Positions 34,201-42,957 of a DNA stretch of 64,000 bases are shown here, one piece after another. Within the stretch, counting starts at the first letter, position 1; the number at the start of each line of letters is the position of its first letter. The notes beneath the pieces are model-generated. The model ran no database searches and was not told where the DNA came from. It saw only the letters and a program-made list of their open reading frames with translations. Source of the DNA: Oscillospiraceae bacterium (GTDB lineage: Bacteria; Bacillota; Clostridia; Oscillospirales; Oscillospiraceae); contig JAFSET010000016.1 in NCBI GenBank assembly GCA_017435615.1, positions 1 through 64,000 of the forward strand, read 5' to 3'. The position numbers and the translations under genes are program-made.

Positions 34201-35466
34201 TCAGTTTGGCTCTGCGCCCCAAAAATCATAATTGACCCAAAGCACCGTATATCTGTCCTTTAAGTCCTTGGCGTAGAGCACCGCATTGCGGATCTTTTCC
34301 TGTCCGTACAGTCCGTAAAACGCCTGCATATCCAAATCCACCAGGGAAAGCATCCTCTCTATTTCCCGGGCCGACGGCATTTGGGATAGGATCTTTCGAA
34401 TCTCGTCCTCCTTCTGTCGATATACCGGCATCCGGTCCTTTTCGTAATCTCCCGTTTTCTCCTGCAGGGCCATACAGCCGTCTGCCACTTCCTTGTAGAT
34501 CGCCCGCATACAGGCCTCATACTGTGCTTTTTCAGGTCGGTATCTCTTTTTAGGGAATTCGTTGGCAAGGATCCTTTCCCGAATTTCGGCGGTGATGACC
34601 GTAGAATAGGCCACATCAATGCCGTGGGGGAAGTAAGGCGTATCGTCCACGATGCCGGTGATCTCAAAAAAGTGGGACAGATGGTGCTCACTGCCGGATG
34701 CCGGACGGGAAGAACCGGCAAAGCTCATCAAAATACCGATGATCACCAGGGCCTCCATCAGGGTCTTGATGCTTTCTTCCTCCCGTTGGAGAATACCTCC
34801 CGCCAAAGCCAGGGTCCTTTGTATCTGTTCGTAGGTCAGCTCATAAATGTAATCGCAGAAGTATTCGCCGTTGATGCAGTGGCTCAGCTTCCAGTCGTTC
34901 AGTGCGGAATACTTGCCGATGATATCACCGTAGCCGGCCTTGATCATATCCATAGGGGCATTGGCCAGCACCTGGGTATCCGCAACGATGGCCATCGGCA
35001 GCCCGGCAGGATAGGTCACCTTCATGCCGCCGGTGATCATGGCGGCACCGCTGGAAGCATAGCCATCCATAGAAGGTGCGGTGGCAACCACGATATAGGG
35101 CACTTTGCTGGCGAAAGAAACATACTTGCAAAGGTCCTGAATAACACCGGAGCCAATACCCACGATCAAATCGACTCCCTCCAGGCGTTCCGTCACCTGT
35201 CCGATTGCCGCCTCATCGGGCACCAAAATTTCTGCACCGCTGAAAATCACCTTTTTGATCTGCTTGCGTGCCAGTGCCGCCACCGTCTGCTGACCTGCGG
35301 CGGCATAGGTGTTTTCATCGGCCACGATCAAAATACTGCTGCTTTGGGCGCAAATCTCCGTGAGTCTTTGGGTTGCATTCTTTTCAATGTACACATATCG
35401 AATATTGCAGGTATGCACTTTTCCGCAGGCACAATGCACACCTTCCAGCAATTTGTTGATATCCAA
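34201..35466 (-). CDS. araM: sn-Glycerol-1-phosphate dehydrogenase (AraM/EgsA type)
   Basis: 421 aa. Related to iron/zinc alcohol and glycerol dehydrogenases; AraM interconverts dihydroxyacetone phosphate and sn-glycerol-1-phosphate. Seen: VGIGSGVIQDLCKYVS (NAD loop, GSGxxxD), VATAPSMDGYASSGAAM, AGYGDIIGKYSALNDWKL with the metal-binding Asp, and SRPASGSEHHLSHFFE plus YFPHGIDVAYS with the metal-binding His residues. It ends the operon, 18 bases after the secreted esterase gene. In Bacillus the product is used for heptaprenylglyceryl phosphate; here, within a glycan locus, it may instead use glycerol-1-phosphate freed from a substrate. That role is inferred. Confidence 0.85.
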   Translation of the reverse strand: MDINKLLEGVHCACGKVHTCNIRYVYIEKNATQRLTEICAQSSSILIVADENTYAAAGQQTVAALARKQIKKVIFSGAEILVPDEAAIGQVTERLEGVDLIVGIGSGVIQDLCKYVSFASKVPYIVVATAPSMDGYASSGAAMITGGMKVTYPAGLPMAIVADTQVLANAPMDMIKAGYGDIIGKYSALNDWKLSHCINGEYFCDYIYELTYEQIQRTLALAGGILQREEESIKTLMEALVIIGILMSFAGSSRPASGSEHHLSHFFEITGIVDDTPYFPHGIDVAYSTVITAEIRERILANEFPKKRYRPEKAQYEACMRAIYKEVADGCMALQEKTGDYEKDRMPVYRQKEDEIRKILSQMPSAREIERMLSLVDLDMQAFYGLYGQEKIRNAVLYAKDLKDRYTVLWVNYDFWGAEPN

Positions 35467-35484
35467 AACCGCATCTCCTTTTGA

Positions 35485-38400
35485 TTACCAGCCGGTAATC
35501 TCCTGAATTTTCTCGATCAGCAGTGCTCCGCTGGGTCCGTAAGCCGCAGCCGTGGGGTGATTTAAATGCAACTGAGTTGCCAGGGGAAGGGCCACATAAT
35601 GCACCCGGCTGTCCCCTTCTGTGTTATGCTGGCTGACTGCTGCCTGGATCGCAGTGTCAACCTCTGCGGTCTTTTTATCACTTCTCATGCCATAGGCCCA
35701 AATGATCTCGGCATTGGGATTATTCTGCCGAACTGTCTTTAAGAAGTTATACGCACCTGTTTGGAACGCATCCACATCCAAATCGGAATTGGTTGCGTCA
35801 TTGGTGCCCAAATTGATCACGATCACTTCCGGCTGCTGCGCAAAATCATAGGCAACACCGGGGATATTGTAGCTGTCCAGCTCCGGGTAGAGATCCGGCA
35901 GGGTGTAGCCACTTGCTCCACCGTTGTTCATCACAACGCCACGGCCGGAAATGGCTGTCACCATATACTCCGCGCCAACAGCATCTGCCACGGTCTTGGA
36001 ATAGGTCTTGGTGGCATCCTCTGTCGCGGTGCTCCAGGCACTTTCGGCTTTATTCACATCCGCCGCGGAATAGCCCACTGTCAGGGAATCGCCGATAAAC
36101 TCGATCAGCTTTTCCTTCGGTGCCGCCGGCTCCAGCTTTGTGCCGTCCAAAAGCTCCAGGCTGACCAGTCCGGCTGTGGAGGAACGGGCGTTGGTACGCT
36201 TGCGAACCTCTACCGTATGGGTCACTTCCGGGTCAAGTCCCTGCGCCAGCAGAAGTGTCTGTTCCTTGGCATCCAGCAAAATATCGGTCTGCTCCACGCC
36301 GTCCACATAGACCTTCAGATAGGCATAATTTGTGGCATTGGGTGCGTTGGACAGAATTTTCGCCTTTACACCGCTGCCCCGGAACCGGACACTGAAGCCG
36401 GAGGCAGACCAGTTAAACCACTGTGCATCGGCAGATCGGTATGTGCGGCCCAAATAGCGCACATCCTCCTGCAGATCGTACACCCGTTCTATATAGGCCT
36501 TCGCCGCATCGCCGTAGCGGATCATCGCCTTGACCAGCTCCACCTGCTGGGGTCTTGCGTCTTCCTTCTGGGTCCAAACTGCCGCATAGGACTCTAAGCT
36601 ATAGTCCAAAGTAGTGCTGACTGCCGTATTTTCCCGGTACACCGTGAAGGAGACCTTTTCATTCATCTGGGCAGGATTTAAATAGCCAAAGTCAATATAA
36701 TATCTGCCGTCCTTTGTCTGAATATCGGCTTCCGTCAGTGTCCACGCACCACTGCTGCTCACTGCCTGCACGCTCAGGCCGGTTTTGTCCTCGGCGGTAA
36801 AATACACACGCATTTGCACCCGGTTGCCCATCAGTGCCGACACGCCGTACCACTTCACGGAACCGTTGTTGCTGCCTGCGTTTTTGCAGTTTTCCAACTG
36901 TCTGAGCATTTCGTCAGACCCCCATCCACGCTGCTCCTCGGTCAGGGCCGCATTGACCAGCTCCTCTGCCGCCACATTGCTGTCACAGTAGTACTGGCAG
37001 GCTGCGCCGAAGTTCAGGGTATCCACCAAAAGCCTGCGCAAAGCATCGCCGGTCTGCTTCTGCTGCAAAGCGGCATAGCAATATTCTGCCACGCTGTATG
37101 TATCGGTCACGGAAAATTTCGTCCCATCCTGCTTATCCGCATACAGGGTAGCTGTGACGGTTTTTCCCATGTTATCCGGGGAAATACGCGCCAAGGTAAA
37201 GACATAGCAGTCGTCCTTTTGGGCATAGGCAGAAACTGTGGTTTCTCTGTCCTCCATTTGGAACACCACCTGAGGGTTGGTGTAGACGCCGTCGGCAAAG
37301 GCTTCCTGCTTCACATAGAAGTTGATGGAAAAATCCTCCTGTAGGGAGATGGATTTTCCGCAGAACGCCGGGGTGATGGCCGGGATCACTTCCTGAATTT
37401 GCCGCGTGCACACCGTACAGGTGCCGGTTTTCAGTCCGGCAGAGCTTGTGGTAGCCGGGGTATCGATGACCCAGGTGTCACAGCTATGGACCGTATGGGC
37501 CTCAAGCTTCACAGGGACGACCGTACTGCCCAGCTCACTTTCTGCCACCGCCAGCATCCGAAGCTCGTTGGACCCGGTGCTGCTGTTTTTCAACGTCTTC
37601 ACTGCCAGTACATATTTGACCTGGCCTTCCATTTGATAAAATACCGCGTTTTCACTGTCCCACAAGAAATGGTGATAGGCTTCCTGATTTTTGGTATTAA
37701 CACCGGTATCTACTGTGCCGTCTGCGCTAATATCATACACATAGATCCGTGCAGTATTGCCATTGTAGGGATAGGCCAGGGAAAAGCTCACGGTCTGCTC
37801 CTGTATAACATCCACCAGAGTTGCGTCGGTTTTCTGAGAGGTGGTATACAGAGAATAAGGCGTGGTATAGGTCACCTTTTCACCGGTTCCCGTCTGGCGG
37901 AAATAGTAGGTCACGCCACCGACCTTGCCGGTCAAATAGTAAATTCCCTCCTGCAAGGAAACGCTTTCCCGCTTTCCGCAGACACAGCTTCCGTCCTCAC
38001 CGTAGCTATGGGCCTGCAACTGGGTGCCTGCCGCGCCGCAGGCGCAGTCCAGCCGGTGATTTTCGGCGTCTGCCACCTGGGTAGGAATCGAATAGCTGTG
38101 GGTATGGTACACCAAATGAACAGGATAAACGCCGTCATTTCCCAGCTCCGTCACCGGTGCGCAGGTAATTCTCCACTCATTTTGCGTCATCCCCGGCAAA
38201 GTGCTTGTTTTGGCATACGTTGCCTGCATATTCTTCATCACAAGAACATAGACCACATCGCCCTCAAGCTGATAGAAATACTGCTTTTGGGCATCCCACA
38301 AAAAGTGGTGCTTGGCGTGGGTCGTTCCGGTCAGGGAATTGGGACCCACACCGGAGGTCATAATGTACAAAACATAGTCTTTGTCGCCTGCCGCATCATG

Positions 38401-38745
38401 AAGCTGCAGCAGATATTCCGTTGCGCCCTCACACTGGGTCTCCACGACCTTGTAGGGTGCTGCCTCGTCAATACTGGTAGTGGTATACAGACTGTACAGA
38501 CTGGTGGTTGTCACCTTTTCGGCATACCCGTGGGAGGAGGTTGCCGCGGTCCTGGTCTGCCGCATATAATGCCGCACGCCGTCACCGTCCTGGCCGCACA
38601 GGTACAGCGCGGCCTCGCTCTGTGCCGCCGCCGCGGGATCGGTCATCTGCGGAAAGGGCTGCTCCTGCGCGTATGCCGCAACCGTCAAAAGGCTGAGTGC
38701 CAGCACCAGTGTCAGCAGGATGCAGAGGATTTGTTTTCCTTTCAT
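35485..38745 (-). CDS. Secreted repeat protein with CE2/SGNH acetyl esterase head
   Basis: 1086 aa from ATG 38745 (GGGAGGC upstream); longer in-frame sequence has no signal peptide. Signal peptide MKGKQILCILLTLVLALSLLTVAAYA. Two modules of the shared repeat (TTTSLYSLYT, YTTPYSLYT, FYQLEGDVVYVLV, CACGAAG, CTVC) are followed by the second shared domain (about 460-740; SISLQEDFSINFYV, RRLLVDTLNFGAACQYYC, GVSALMGNRVQMRVYF). The C-terminal 330 residues are a two-domain CE2 esterase: jelly-roll (VRYLGRTYRS, WFNWSASGFSVRF) then SGNH with IEFIGDSLTVG (Ser near 887), SGRGV, NLGTND and the late LNHPTAAAYG for His. CE2 enzymes deacetylate sugars. It is likely exported and acts on the same glycan as the lipoprotein esterase at 41827. 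Confidence 0.88.
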   Translation of the reverse strand: MKGKQILCILLTLVLALSLLTVAAYAQEQPFPQMTDPAAAAQSEAALYLCGQDGDGVRHYMRQTRTAATSSHGYAEKVTTTSLYSLYTTTSIDEAAPYKVVETQCEGATEYLLQLHDAAGDKDYVLYIMTSGVGPNSLTGTTHAKHHFLWDAQKQYFYQLEGDVVYVLVMKNMQATYAKTSTLPGMTQNEWRITCAPVTELGNDGVYPVHLVYHTHSYSIPTQVADAENHRLDCACGAAGTQLQAHSYGEDGSCVCGKRESVSLQEGIYYLTGKVGGVTYYFRQTGTGEKVTYTTPYSLYTTSQKTDATLVDVIQEQTVSFSLAYPYNGNTARIYVYDISADGTVDTGVNTKNQEAYHHFLWDSENAVFYQMEGQVKYVLAVKTLKNSSTGSNELRMLAVAESELGSTVVPVKLEAHTVHSCDTWVIDTPATTSSAGLKTGTCTVCTRQIQEVIPAITPAFCGKSISLQEDFSINFYVKQEAFADGVYTNPQVVFQMEDRETTVSAYAQKDDCYVFTLARISPDNMGKTVTATLYADKQDGTKFSVTDTYSVAEYCYAALQQKQTGDALRRLLVDTLNFGAACQYYCDSNVAAEELVNAALTEEQRGWGSDEMLRQLENCKNAGSNNGSVKWYGVSALMGNRVQMRVYFTAEDKTGLSVQAVSSSGAWTLTEADIQTKDGRYYIDFGYLNPAQMNEKVSFTVYRENTAVSTTLDYSLESYAAVWTQKEDARPQQVELVKAMIRYGDAAKAYIERVYDLQEDVRYLGRTYRSADAQWFNWSASGFSVRFRGSGVKAKILSNAPNATNYAYLKVYVDGVEQTDILLDAKEQTLLLAQGLDPEVTHTVEVRKRTNARSSTAGLVSLELLDGTKLEPAAPKEKLIEFIGDSLTVGYSAADVNKAESAWSTATEDATKTYSKTVADAVGAEYMVTAISGRGVVMNNGGASGYTLPDLYPELDSYNIPGVAYDFAQQPEVIVINLGTNDATNSDLDVDAFQTGAYNFLKTVRQNNPNAEIIWAYGMRSDKKTAEVDTAIQAAVSQHNTEGDSRVHYVALPLATQLHLNHPTAAAYGPSGALLIEKIQEITGW

Positions 38746-38762
38746 AAAAGCCTCCCAAATTG

Positions 38763-39605
38763 TCAGATTTGATAGGGATGGAATTGCCTGTTCTTCACAT
38801 ATTGCAGCTGGGTAACATTTTGGGTCTTCAGCCACGCAACGGTTTGCTGAAAGCCCTTTGCCAGGTTTTCCGGCTTGTGGGCATCGGAGCCTAAGGTCAG
38901 CAAGGTGCCGCCCATTTGCCGGTAAAGCCGCAAAATGTCCTTATCCGGCATCAGGGCATCATAATAGGTACCCAGGCAAGAGGTATTGATCTCCAATGCA
39001 ATGTGTTTGTCAATGATCCAGCTAAGGATCTGTTTGATCTTCGGCTCTAAGTCCTGCCAGTTCAGTCCCCGTTCAAATTTTCCGTTGATGTAGCGAAGGG
39101 GGTAGGTCAGGTGCGCCAGCACATCCGGCTGGCCGTACTCCAGCATGGCCAGCACCGCATCAAAATACCGGTCCATGCAGCCCAGCAGCTCACCTTTGTT
39201 CATCTGGGCATAATTGTTTCGTGCGGTGGAGATGGCACCGACGCTGTGTACAGAGCCAATGACGCAATCTAAGCTGCCCACCGTCAGCAGGGTATCGGCA
39301 ACCCTGTCAAAGATATCGTTTTGGGGATAAAATCCGCCGCAGGCCAGCTCAATGCCCAAAAGCAGCTCCACTCCATCAGGGTTTTCTTTCTCTTTTGCCA
39401 CTGTCAGGGCAACGTCTTTTCGGATCCTAAGCTGTTCTTCCATATCCGTGTGGGGCTTGATATCTGCGTGATCGGTTATGCAGACTGCGCCGATGTGCTT
39501 TTCCCTGGCAGCTTTGCAGATATCCAAGATCCGGGCTTCGCTGTCATGGGAAAACCGGGAGTGTACATGGGTATCCGCCAAAAAGGCTTCGCCGGTCTGT
39601 ATCAT
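38763..39605 (-). CDS. PHP-family histidinol-phosphatase-like phosphoesterase
   Basis: 280 aa, cytoplasmic. Metal-binding motifs of the PHP fold: ADTHVHSRFSHDSE (HxHxxxSxD), CITDHADIK, LLLGIELAC, CVIGSVHSV, DVLAHLTYPLRY, LEINTSC and LTLGSDAHKPENLA. These match the HisK/HisJ histidinol-phosphatase group. The neighbours have nothing to do with histidine, so a sugar-phosphate or phosphodiester product of the glycan pathway is the likelier substrate. Its ATG overlaps the stop of the upstream gene by four bases, indicating translational coupling. Confidence 0.87.
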   Translation of the reverse strand: MIQTGEAFLADTHVHSRFSHDSEARILDICKAAREKHIGAVCITDHADIKPHTDMEEQLRIRKDVALTVAKEKENPDGVELLLGIELACGGFYPQNDIFDRVADTLLTVGSLDCVIGSVHSVGAISTARNNYAQMNKGELLGCMDRYFDAVLAMLEYGQPDVLAHLTYPLRYINGKFERGLNWQDLEPKIKQILSWIIDKHIALEINTSCLGTYYDALMPDKDILRLYRQMGGTLLTLGSDAHKPENLAKGFQQTVAWLKTQNVTQLQYVKNRQFHPYQI

Positions 39606-40204
39606 TGTGCGCCTCCATTGTCACTGTTCCAGATAGGATTGCCGATGGCGATCCGGTAATCGCTGGTCACATCCAATACTTCCACGCGGTAAAAGTCCGC
39701 TTTTTTCGTATCGATGGCCATATAAACCGGCTTGGCAGCCTCCTCATAGGAGACCTCCTTGCTTGCCACCACGCCCTGATCGTCCAAAATATCCACCCGG
39801 TAGGTGTGGCCCTTGATGTACAAGCTGGGGTGGAAATCACTGACGCAAACCACAAGCCGCTGATTTTCCAGGCTGCACTGACTGCCGCACAGAGTATCCC
39901 CCACGCACATCCGGATGCCTACGCCGCCGCAGGTGAAATCACCCACACGCAGAGGCTTGATCATTGCCGCATTGGTGCGCTCTGTGGCGTACAGGGTAGT
40001 CAGGGCCTTATCACAGCATACGCTATGCCAGTCGCCGCCGGCACAGGCCCAGATCCGCTTACCCATGGCAAGCAGCGTGGTCCACAGCTCATAGTTTTGG
40101 GCCGTATAGGCCTTGCCGGGACGGATATCCCGGTAGTCCTTATAAATGACCTCCAGACCTGTCCAGTCCCGATACCAATAGTCGATGGGATACTCCGATT
40201 TCAT
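39602..40204 (-). CDS. PHP-domain protein, C-terminal part (separated by frameshift)
   Basis: 200 aa. It begins MKSEYPIDYWYRDWTGLEV and carries the last PHP metal motif, CAGGDWHS, then a beta-rich tail (HPSLYIKGHTYRVDILDD). It is the continuation of the frame at 40201-40686: adding one G to the GGG at 40219-40221 joins the two as ...VIPHPKQWMKSEY..., a normal PHP sequence, about 360 aa. As it stands, the ATGA overlap could let ribosomes restart, giving two chains. Alone, this piece lacks the N-terminal HxH site. Confidence 0.7.
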   Translation of the reverse strand: MKSEYPIDYWYRDWTGLEVIYKDYRDIRPGKAYTAQNYELWTTLLAMGKRIWACAGGDWHSVCCDKALTTLYATERTNAAMIKPLRVGDFTCGGVGIRMCVGDTLCGSQCSLENQRLVVCVSDFHPSLYIKGHTYRVDILDDQGVVASKEVSYEEAAKPVYMAIDTKKADFYRVEVLDVTSDYRIAIGNPIWNSDNGGAQ

Positions 40205-40686
40205 CCACTGCTTGGGATGGGAATGACAAACAGGCCGCCCTTGGCCTTGACCGCATCGATCAGCTGGCCGAAACGCTCCCGGGTGAAGCCGGGGTACTCA
40301 AAATGCCCCTCCTGACCGCCGGTAAACTGATACTCCGGAAATTCCGCCAGCAGCTCTTCCAAAAGCTGAGGCTTTTCAAAAAGCATATTGTAGTGGGTCT
40401 CCTTGACGGTGGCCTGACTGTCTGTAATCCTGGCCTCCGGCTCCGTTCCGCACAAAAACAGTCCGTCCTCCCACTCCGGCAGGTACATATGCCGCACCTG
40501 TCTGTGATCCAAAATGGCGGCAAAGTCCATTTTCAGTGCCTCCAAGGCAGCACGCCAATGGGAAAGGGGGCGCAGGCCGTCACTGGTTCCGCCGGTGTCG
40601 GAATGGTCGTGCAGCTCTCCGTGGAAAGCTACCCGGTTGGCATATAAACTTTCTAAGTGTAGAATTTCTTCCTGTGTTGCAATCAT
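40201..40686 (-). CDS. PHP-domain protein, N-terminal part (separated by frameshift)
   Basis: 161 aa. It holds the first PHP metal motifs: VAFHGELHDHSDTGGTSDG (HxHxD), AAILDHRQVRHM and GGQEGHFEYPG. It then ends in an abnormal IPIPSSG and stop where the family expects IPHPKQW. One base appears to be missing from a C run in the sense strand. Either the gene has recently been broken or the sequence has a homopolymer error. The ATG overlaps the stop of the Gfo/Idh paralogue by four bases, so it is in the same operon. Confidence 0.7.
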   Translation of the reverse strand: MIATQEEILHLESLYANRVAFHGELHDHSDTGGTSDGLRPLSHWRAALEALKMDFAAILDHRQVRHMYLPEWEDGLFLCGTEPEARITDSQATVKETHYNMLFEKPQLLEELLAEFPEYQFTGGQEGHFEYPGFTRERFGQLIDAVKAKGGLFVIPIPSSG

Positions 40687-41792
40687 TTCCCAATTCCTCC
40701 ATTGTCATTTTGCAGCCGGATCACCTGTCCGGTGGCCACGCTGTCGTAAGCGGTATTCATTGCCACAATCGAATTGTAATGCTCACGCAAGCCCACGGTA
40801 GGCTTTTTCCCATCCCGGACGCAGTGATAAAACTCTTCCATTCTACGGTTCCACAGGCCGGAGCTTGCCAGGCTTCCTACCGCATATTTTCCGTTGGACT
40901 GGCGCTGGAAGCAGTAGGTTTTTCCGTACAGGTCCGCCACGATCACGCCGGTGGTTCCCACCGCTGTCATAAAGACCTCCACGCACCGGGGGTACTGGTT
41001 CCAGTCCATACCCACCATCTGGGACACATGCTCCTCATTATTGGCATAGGACGGGTCCACGGAGTAACACACACCGTTTTCCAGCCGTCCGATCACCCGG
41101 ATCATATCCTCCGTTTCCACGCCCTCCCGGATATTGGGGGAAACCTCGGCATAAACCTGGGAAAATTCAGAGCCGGTGAGATACCGTATCAGATCAAACA
41201 GATGGGGATGGTCTGCCAGCGCACCGCCCCGGAACCGGTCATCTCCCGGGCGAAGGGGTACCCGGCAGCCATAGCTTGCTTCCGGATTTGCCTGCCACGG
41301 ACGCCACCACACCGGATTATGGGAGTAGTTGACCGCGTTGATAGCCAAAAGCTTTCCGATCTTCCCGGCTTCTATTGCTTCCTTGATCCTGTAGATGGGC
41401 GCGTGGTGGCGCATTTCCAGCTTCACCTGGCAGACCACACCGGCCTGCTCCGTCAGCCGGATCATCTGCTCATACTCCTCCATGGAAAAGGTGGGCACCT
41501 TCATGGAGAAGATGTGCAATCCTCGTTTGGCTGCCTGGCACACCTGCTGATAATGGCTGGCATTGTCACTGGCAAGGATCACCGCTTCCAGCTCCGGATG
41601 GGCGTCAAAAAGAGCCTGATCCGTTTCGTATTGGGCAATTCCCTCCAGGTTCTTCACCCGGACATCCGCAAAGGCCTCCGGCTTTAAAGAAACCGCCACC
41701 AGTTCAAACATGGGATCGTTTTTCAGCGAATAGTACCCCGGTGCATGGCCATGATTACAGGATAAAATTGCAATTTTTATAGGCTTAATCAT
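40683..41792 (-). CDS. Gfo/Idh/MocA-type oxidoreductase, paralogue of the one at 14559
   Basis: 369 aa from ATG 41792; the upstream in-frame extension overlaps the esterase gene. The first 17 residues, MIKPIKIAILSCNHGHA, equal those of the 14559-15635 protein, and HHAPIYRIKEAIEAGKIGKLL, GCRVPLRPGDDRFRGGALADHP and GLREHYNSIVAMNTAYDS follow the same order. As in the paralogue, the nucleotide loop is SCNHGHA in place of GxGxxG. A copy in each of the two large operons suggests the reaction is needed for products of both. The cofactor and substrate are unknown. Confidence 0.82.
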   Translation of the reverse strand: MIKPIKIAILSCNHGHAPGYYSLKNDPMFELVAVSLKPEAFADVRVKNLEGIAQYETDQALFDAHPELEAVILASDNASHYQQVCQAAKRGLHIFSMKVPTFSMEEYEQMIRLTEQAGVVCQVKLEMRHHAPIYRIKEAIEAGKIGKLLAINAVNYSHNPVWWRPWQANPEASYGCRVPLRPGDDRFRGGALADHPHLFDLIRYLTGSEFSQVYAEVSPNIREGVETEDMIRVIGRLENGVCYSVDPSYANNEEHVSQMVGMDWNQYPRCVEVFMTAVGTTGVIVADLYGKTYCFQRQSNGKYAVGSLASSGLWNRRMEEFYHCVRDGKKPTVGLREHYNSIVAMNTAYDSVATGQVIRLQNDNGGIGK

Positions 41793-41826
41793 CGTGTTTT
41801 CTCCGTTTTTCCGGGCAAAACCTTTC

Positions 41827-42957
41827 TTACCAGCCGGTGATGCTCCGAATTTTTTCAATAATAGCTTCTCCACGGGAGGCGTATGCCGTGGATACGGTGT
41901 GATTTAAATTCAGCTCCCAGGCCTGACATTGCGCAAGCTGCAAATAGTGGATTTTTTCGTCTCCTTCGTCCCGAAGCTGCTGCACCACCTGCTCAATAGC
42001 CCCGGACAGCTTCACCCGTACCAATCCGTAGGTATAAAGGATCTGTGCATCCGGGTTAAACTGCCGAACCTCTTTTAGAAATTCATACAGCCCCTGACGG
42101 AATGTCTCCTCCGGCAGGTCCTGGTTGGCTTCACTTTCATCGTTGCTGCCTAAATTGATGACGATCACATCCGGCTGCCGGGCAAAATCGTATTCCACTG
42201 TGGGATTGTTGTAGGCATCCAGCTCCCGGTAAATATCCGGGAACAGCACATTCTGATCTCCGCCGTTGTTGCGCACAATTCCCCGGCCGGAAACGGCCAC
42301 CACCTGATACTGAGCGTCAAGGGCCTGGGCAATTTGAGGACAATAGGTCCCGGTCACATCCTCGGTGGTGGTGCTCCAGGCTCTGGCGGTTTTGCCGTCC
42401 TTGGCCGCCATATATCCCACCGTTAAGGAGTCACCCAAAAACTCGATCAGCCGGTCCTTTGGCTGTTCCGGCTCTAAAATCGCTCCGTCCATCAGCACCA
42501 ATCTGCCTACACCGGCAGTTGAGGACCGGACATTGGTCCGTTTGTATACCTGTACCGTGTGGGCCACAGCCGGGTCCAGACCTTCTGCCAGCATCACGAT
42601 CTGGGTTTCCCCTTTGAGTAAAATGTCCTTCTGCGCTACCCCGTCCACATAGACCTTGACATAGGCTAAATTGCGGGTATCCGGGGCATTGGAGTACAGC
42701 TCCGCCGCCACAGCAGTTCCCTGAAAGCGAATGGAAAAGCCGGAGCCGGACCAGTTAAACCACTGGATGTTGCCTTTTTTGTAGGTCCGTCCAAAGTACA
42801 GCACATCCTGCTCCAAATCAAAATTCACCGGCTCCGCAGCCTCTGTCTGCGGCGGCTGGGTAGTAGTTTCCGGTGTTTGAGGCTTCTCTGCGCACCCGGC
42901 AAAGCACAGCATTGCCGCCAGGGTCAGTACCGCGCCCAAAAGCTTTCCTGTTTTCAT
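41827..42957 (-). CDS. CE2-type SGNH acetyl esterase, lipoprotein
   Basis: 376 aa from ATG 42957, with AGAGG 7 bases upstream. Lipobox LCFAGCAEK, then a Thr/Pro/Gln linker. The jelly-roll domain (VLYFGRTYKKGNIQWFNWSG, VYVDGVAQKDILL, RTNVRSSTAGVGRL) and SGNH domain (IEFLGDSLTVGYMA with the Ser, SGRGI, NLGSND, LNLNHTVSTAY) match the C-terminal half of the 1086-aa protein at 35485 throughout, so one arose from the other. Where the larger protein has NHPTAAA, this has NHTVSTA, so the His is kept but the Pro is not. The gene overlaps the PfkB stop by four bases. Likely role: deacetylation of oligosaccharides at the membrane before uptake. Confidence 0.87.
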   Translation of the reverse strand: MKTGKLLGAVLTLAAMLCFAGCAEKPQTPETTTQPPQTEAAEPVNFDLEQDVLYFGRTYKKGNIQWFNWSGSGFSIRFQGTAVAAELYSNAPDTRNLAYVKVYVDGVAQKDILLKGETQIVMLAEGLDPAVAHTVQVYKRTNVRSSTAGVGRLVLMDGAILEPEQPKDRLIEFLGDSLTVGYMAAKDGKTARAWSTTTEDVTGTYCPQIAQALDAQYQVVAVSGRGIVRNNGGDQNVLFPDIYRELDAYNNPTVEYDFARQPDVIVINLGSNDESEANQDLPEETFRQGLYEFLKEVRQFNPDAQILYTYGLVRVKLSGAIEQVVQQLRDEGDEKIHYLQLAQCQAWELNLNHTVSTAYASRGEAIIEKIRSITGW

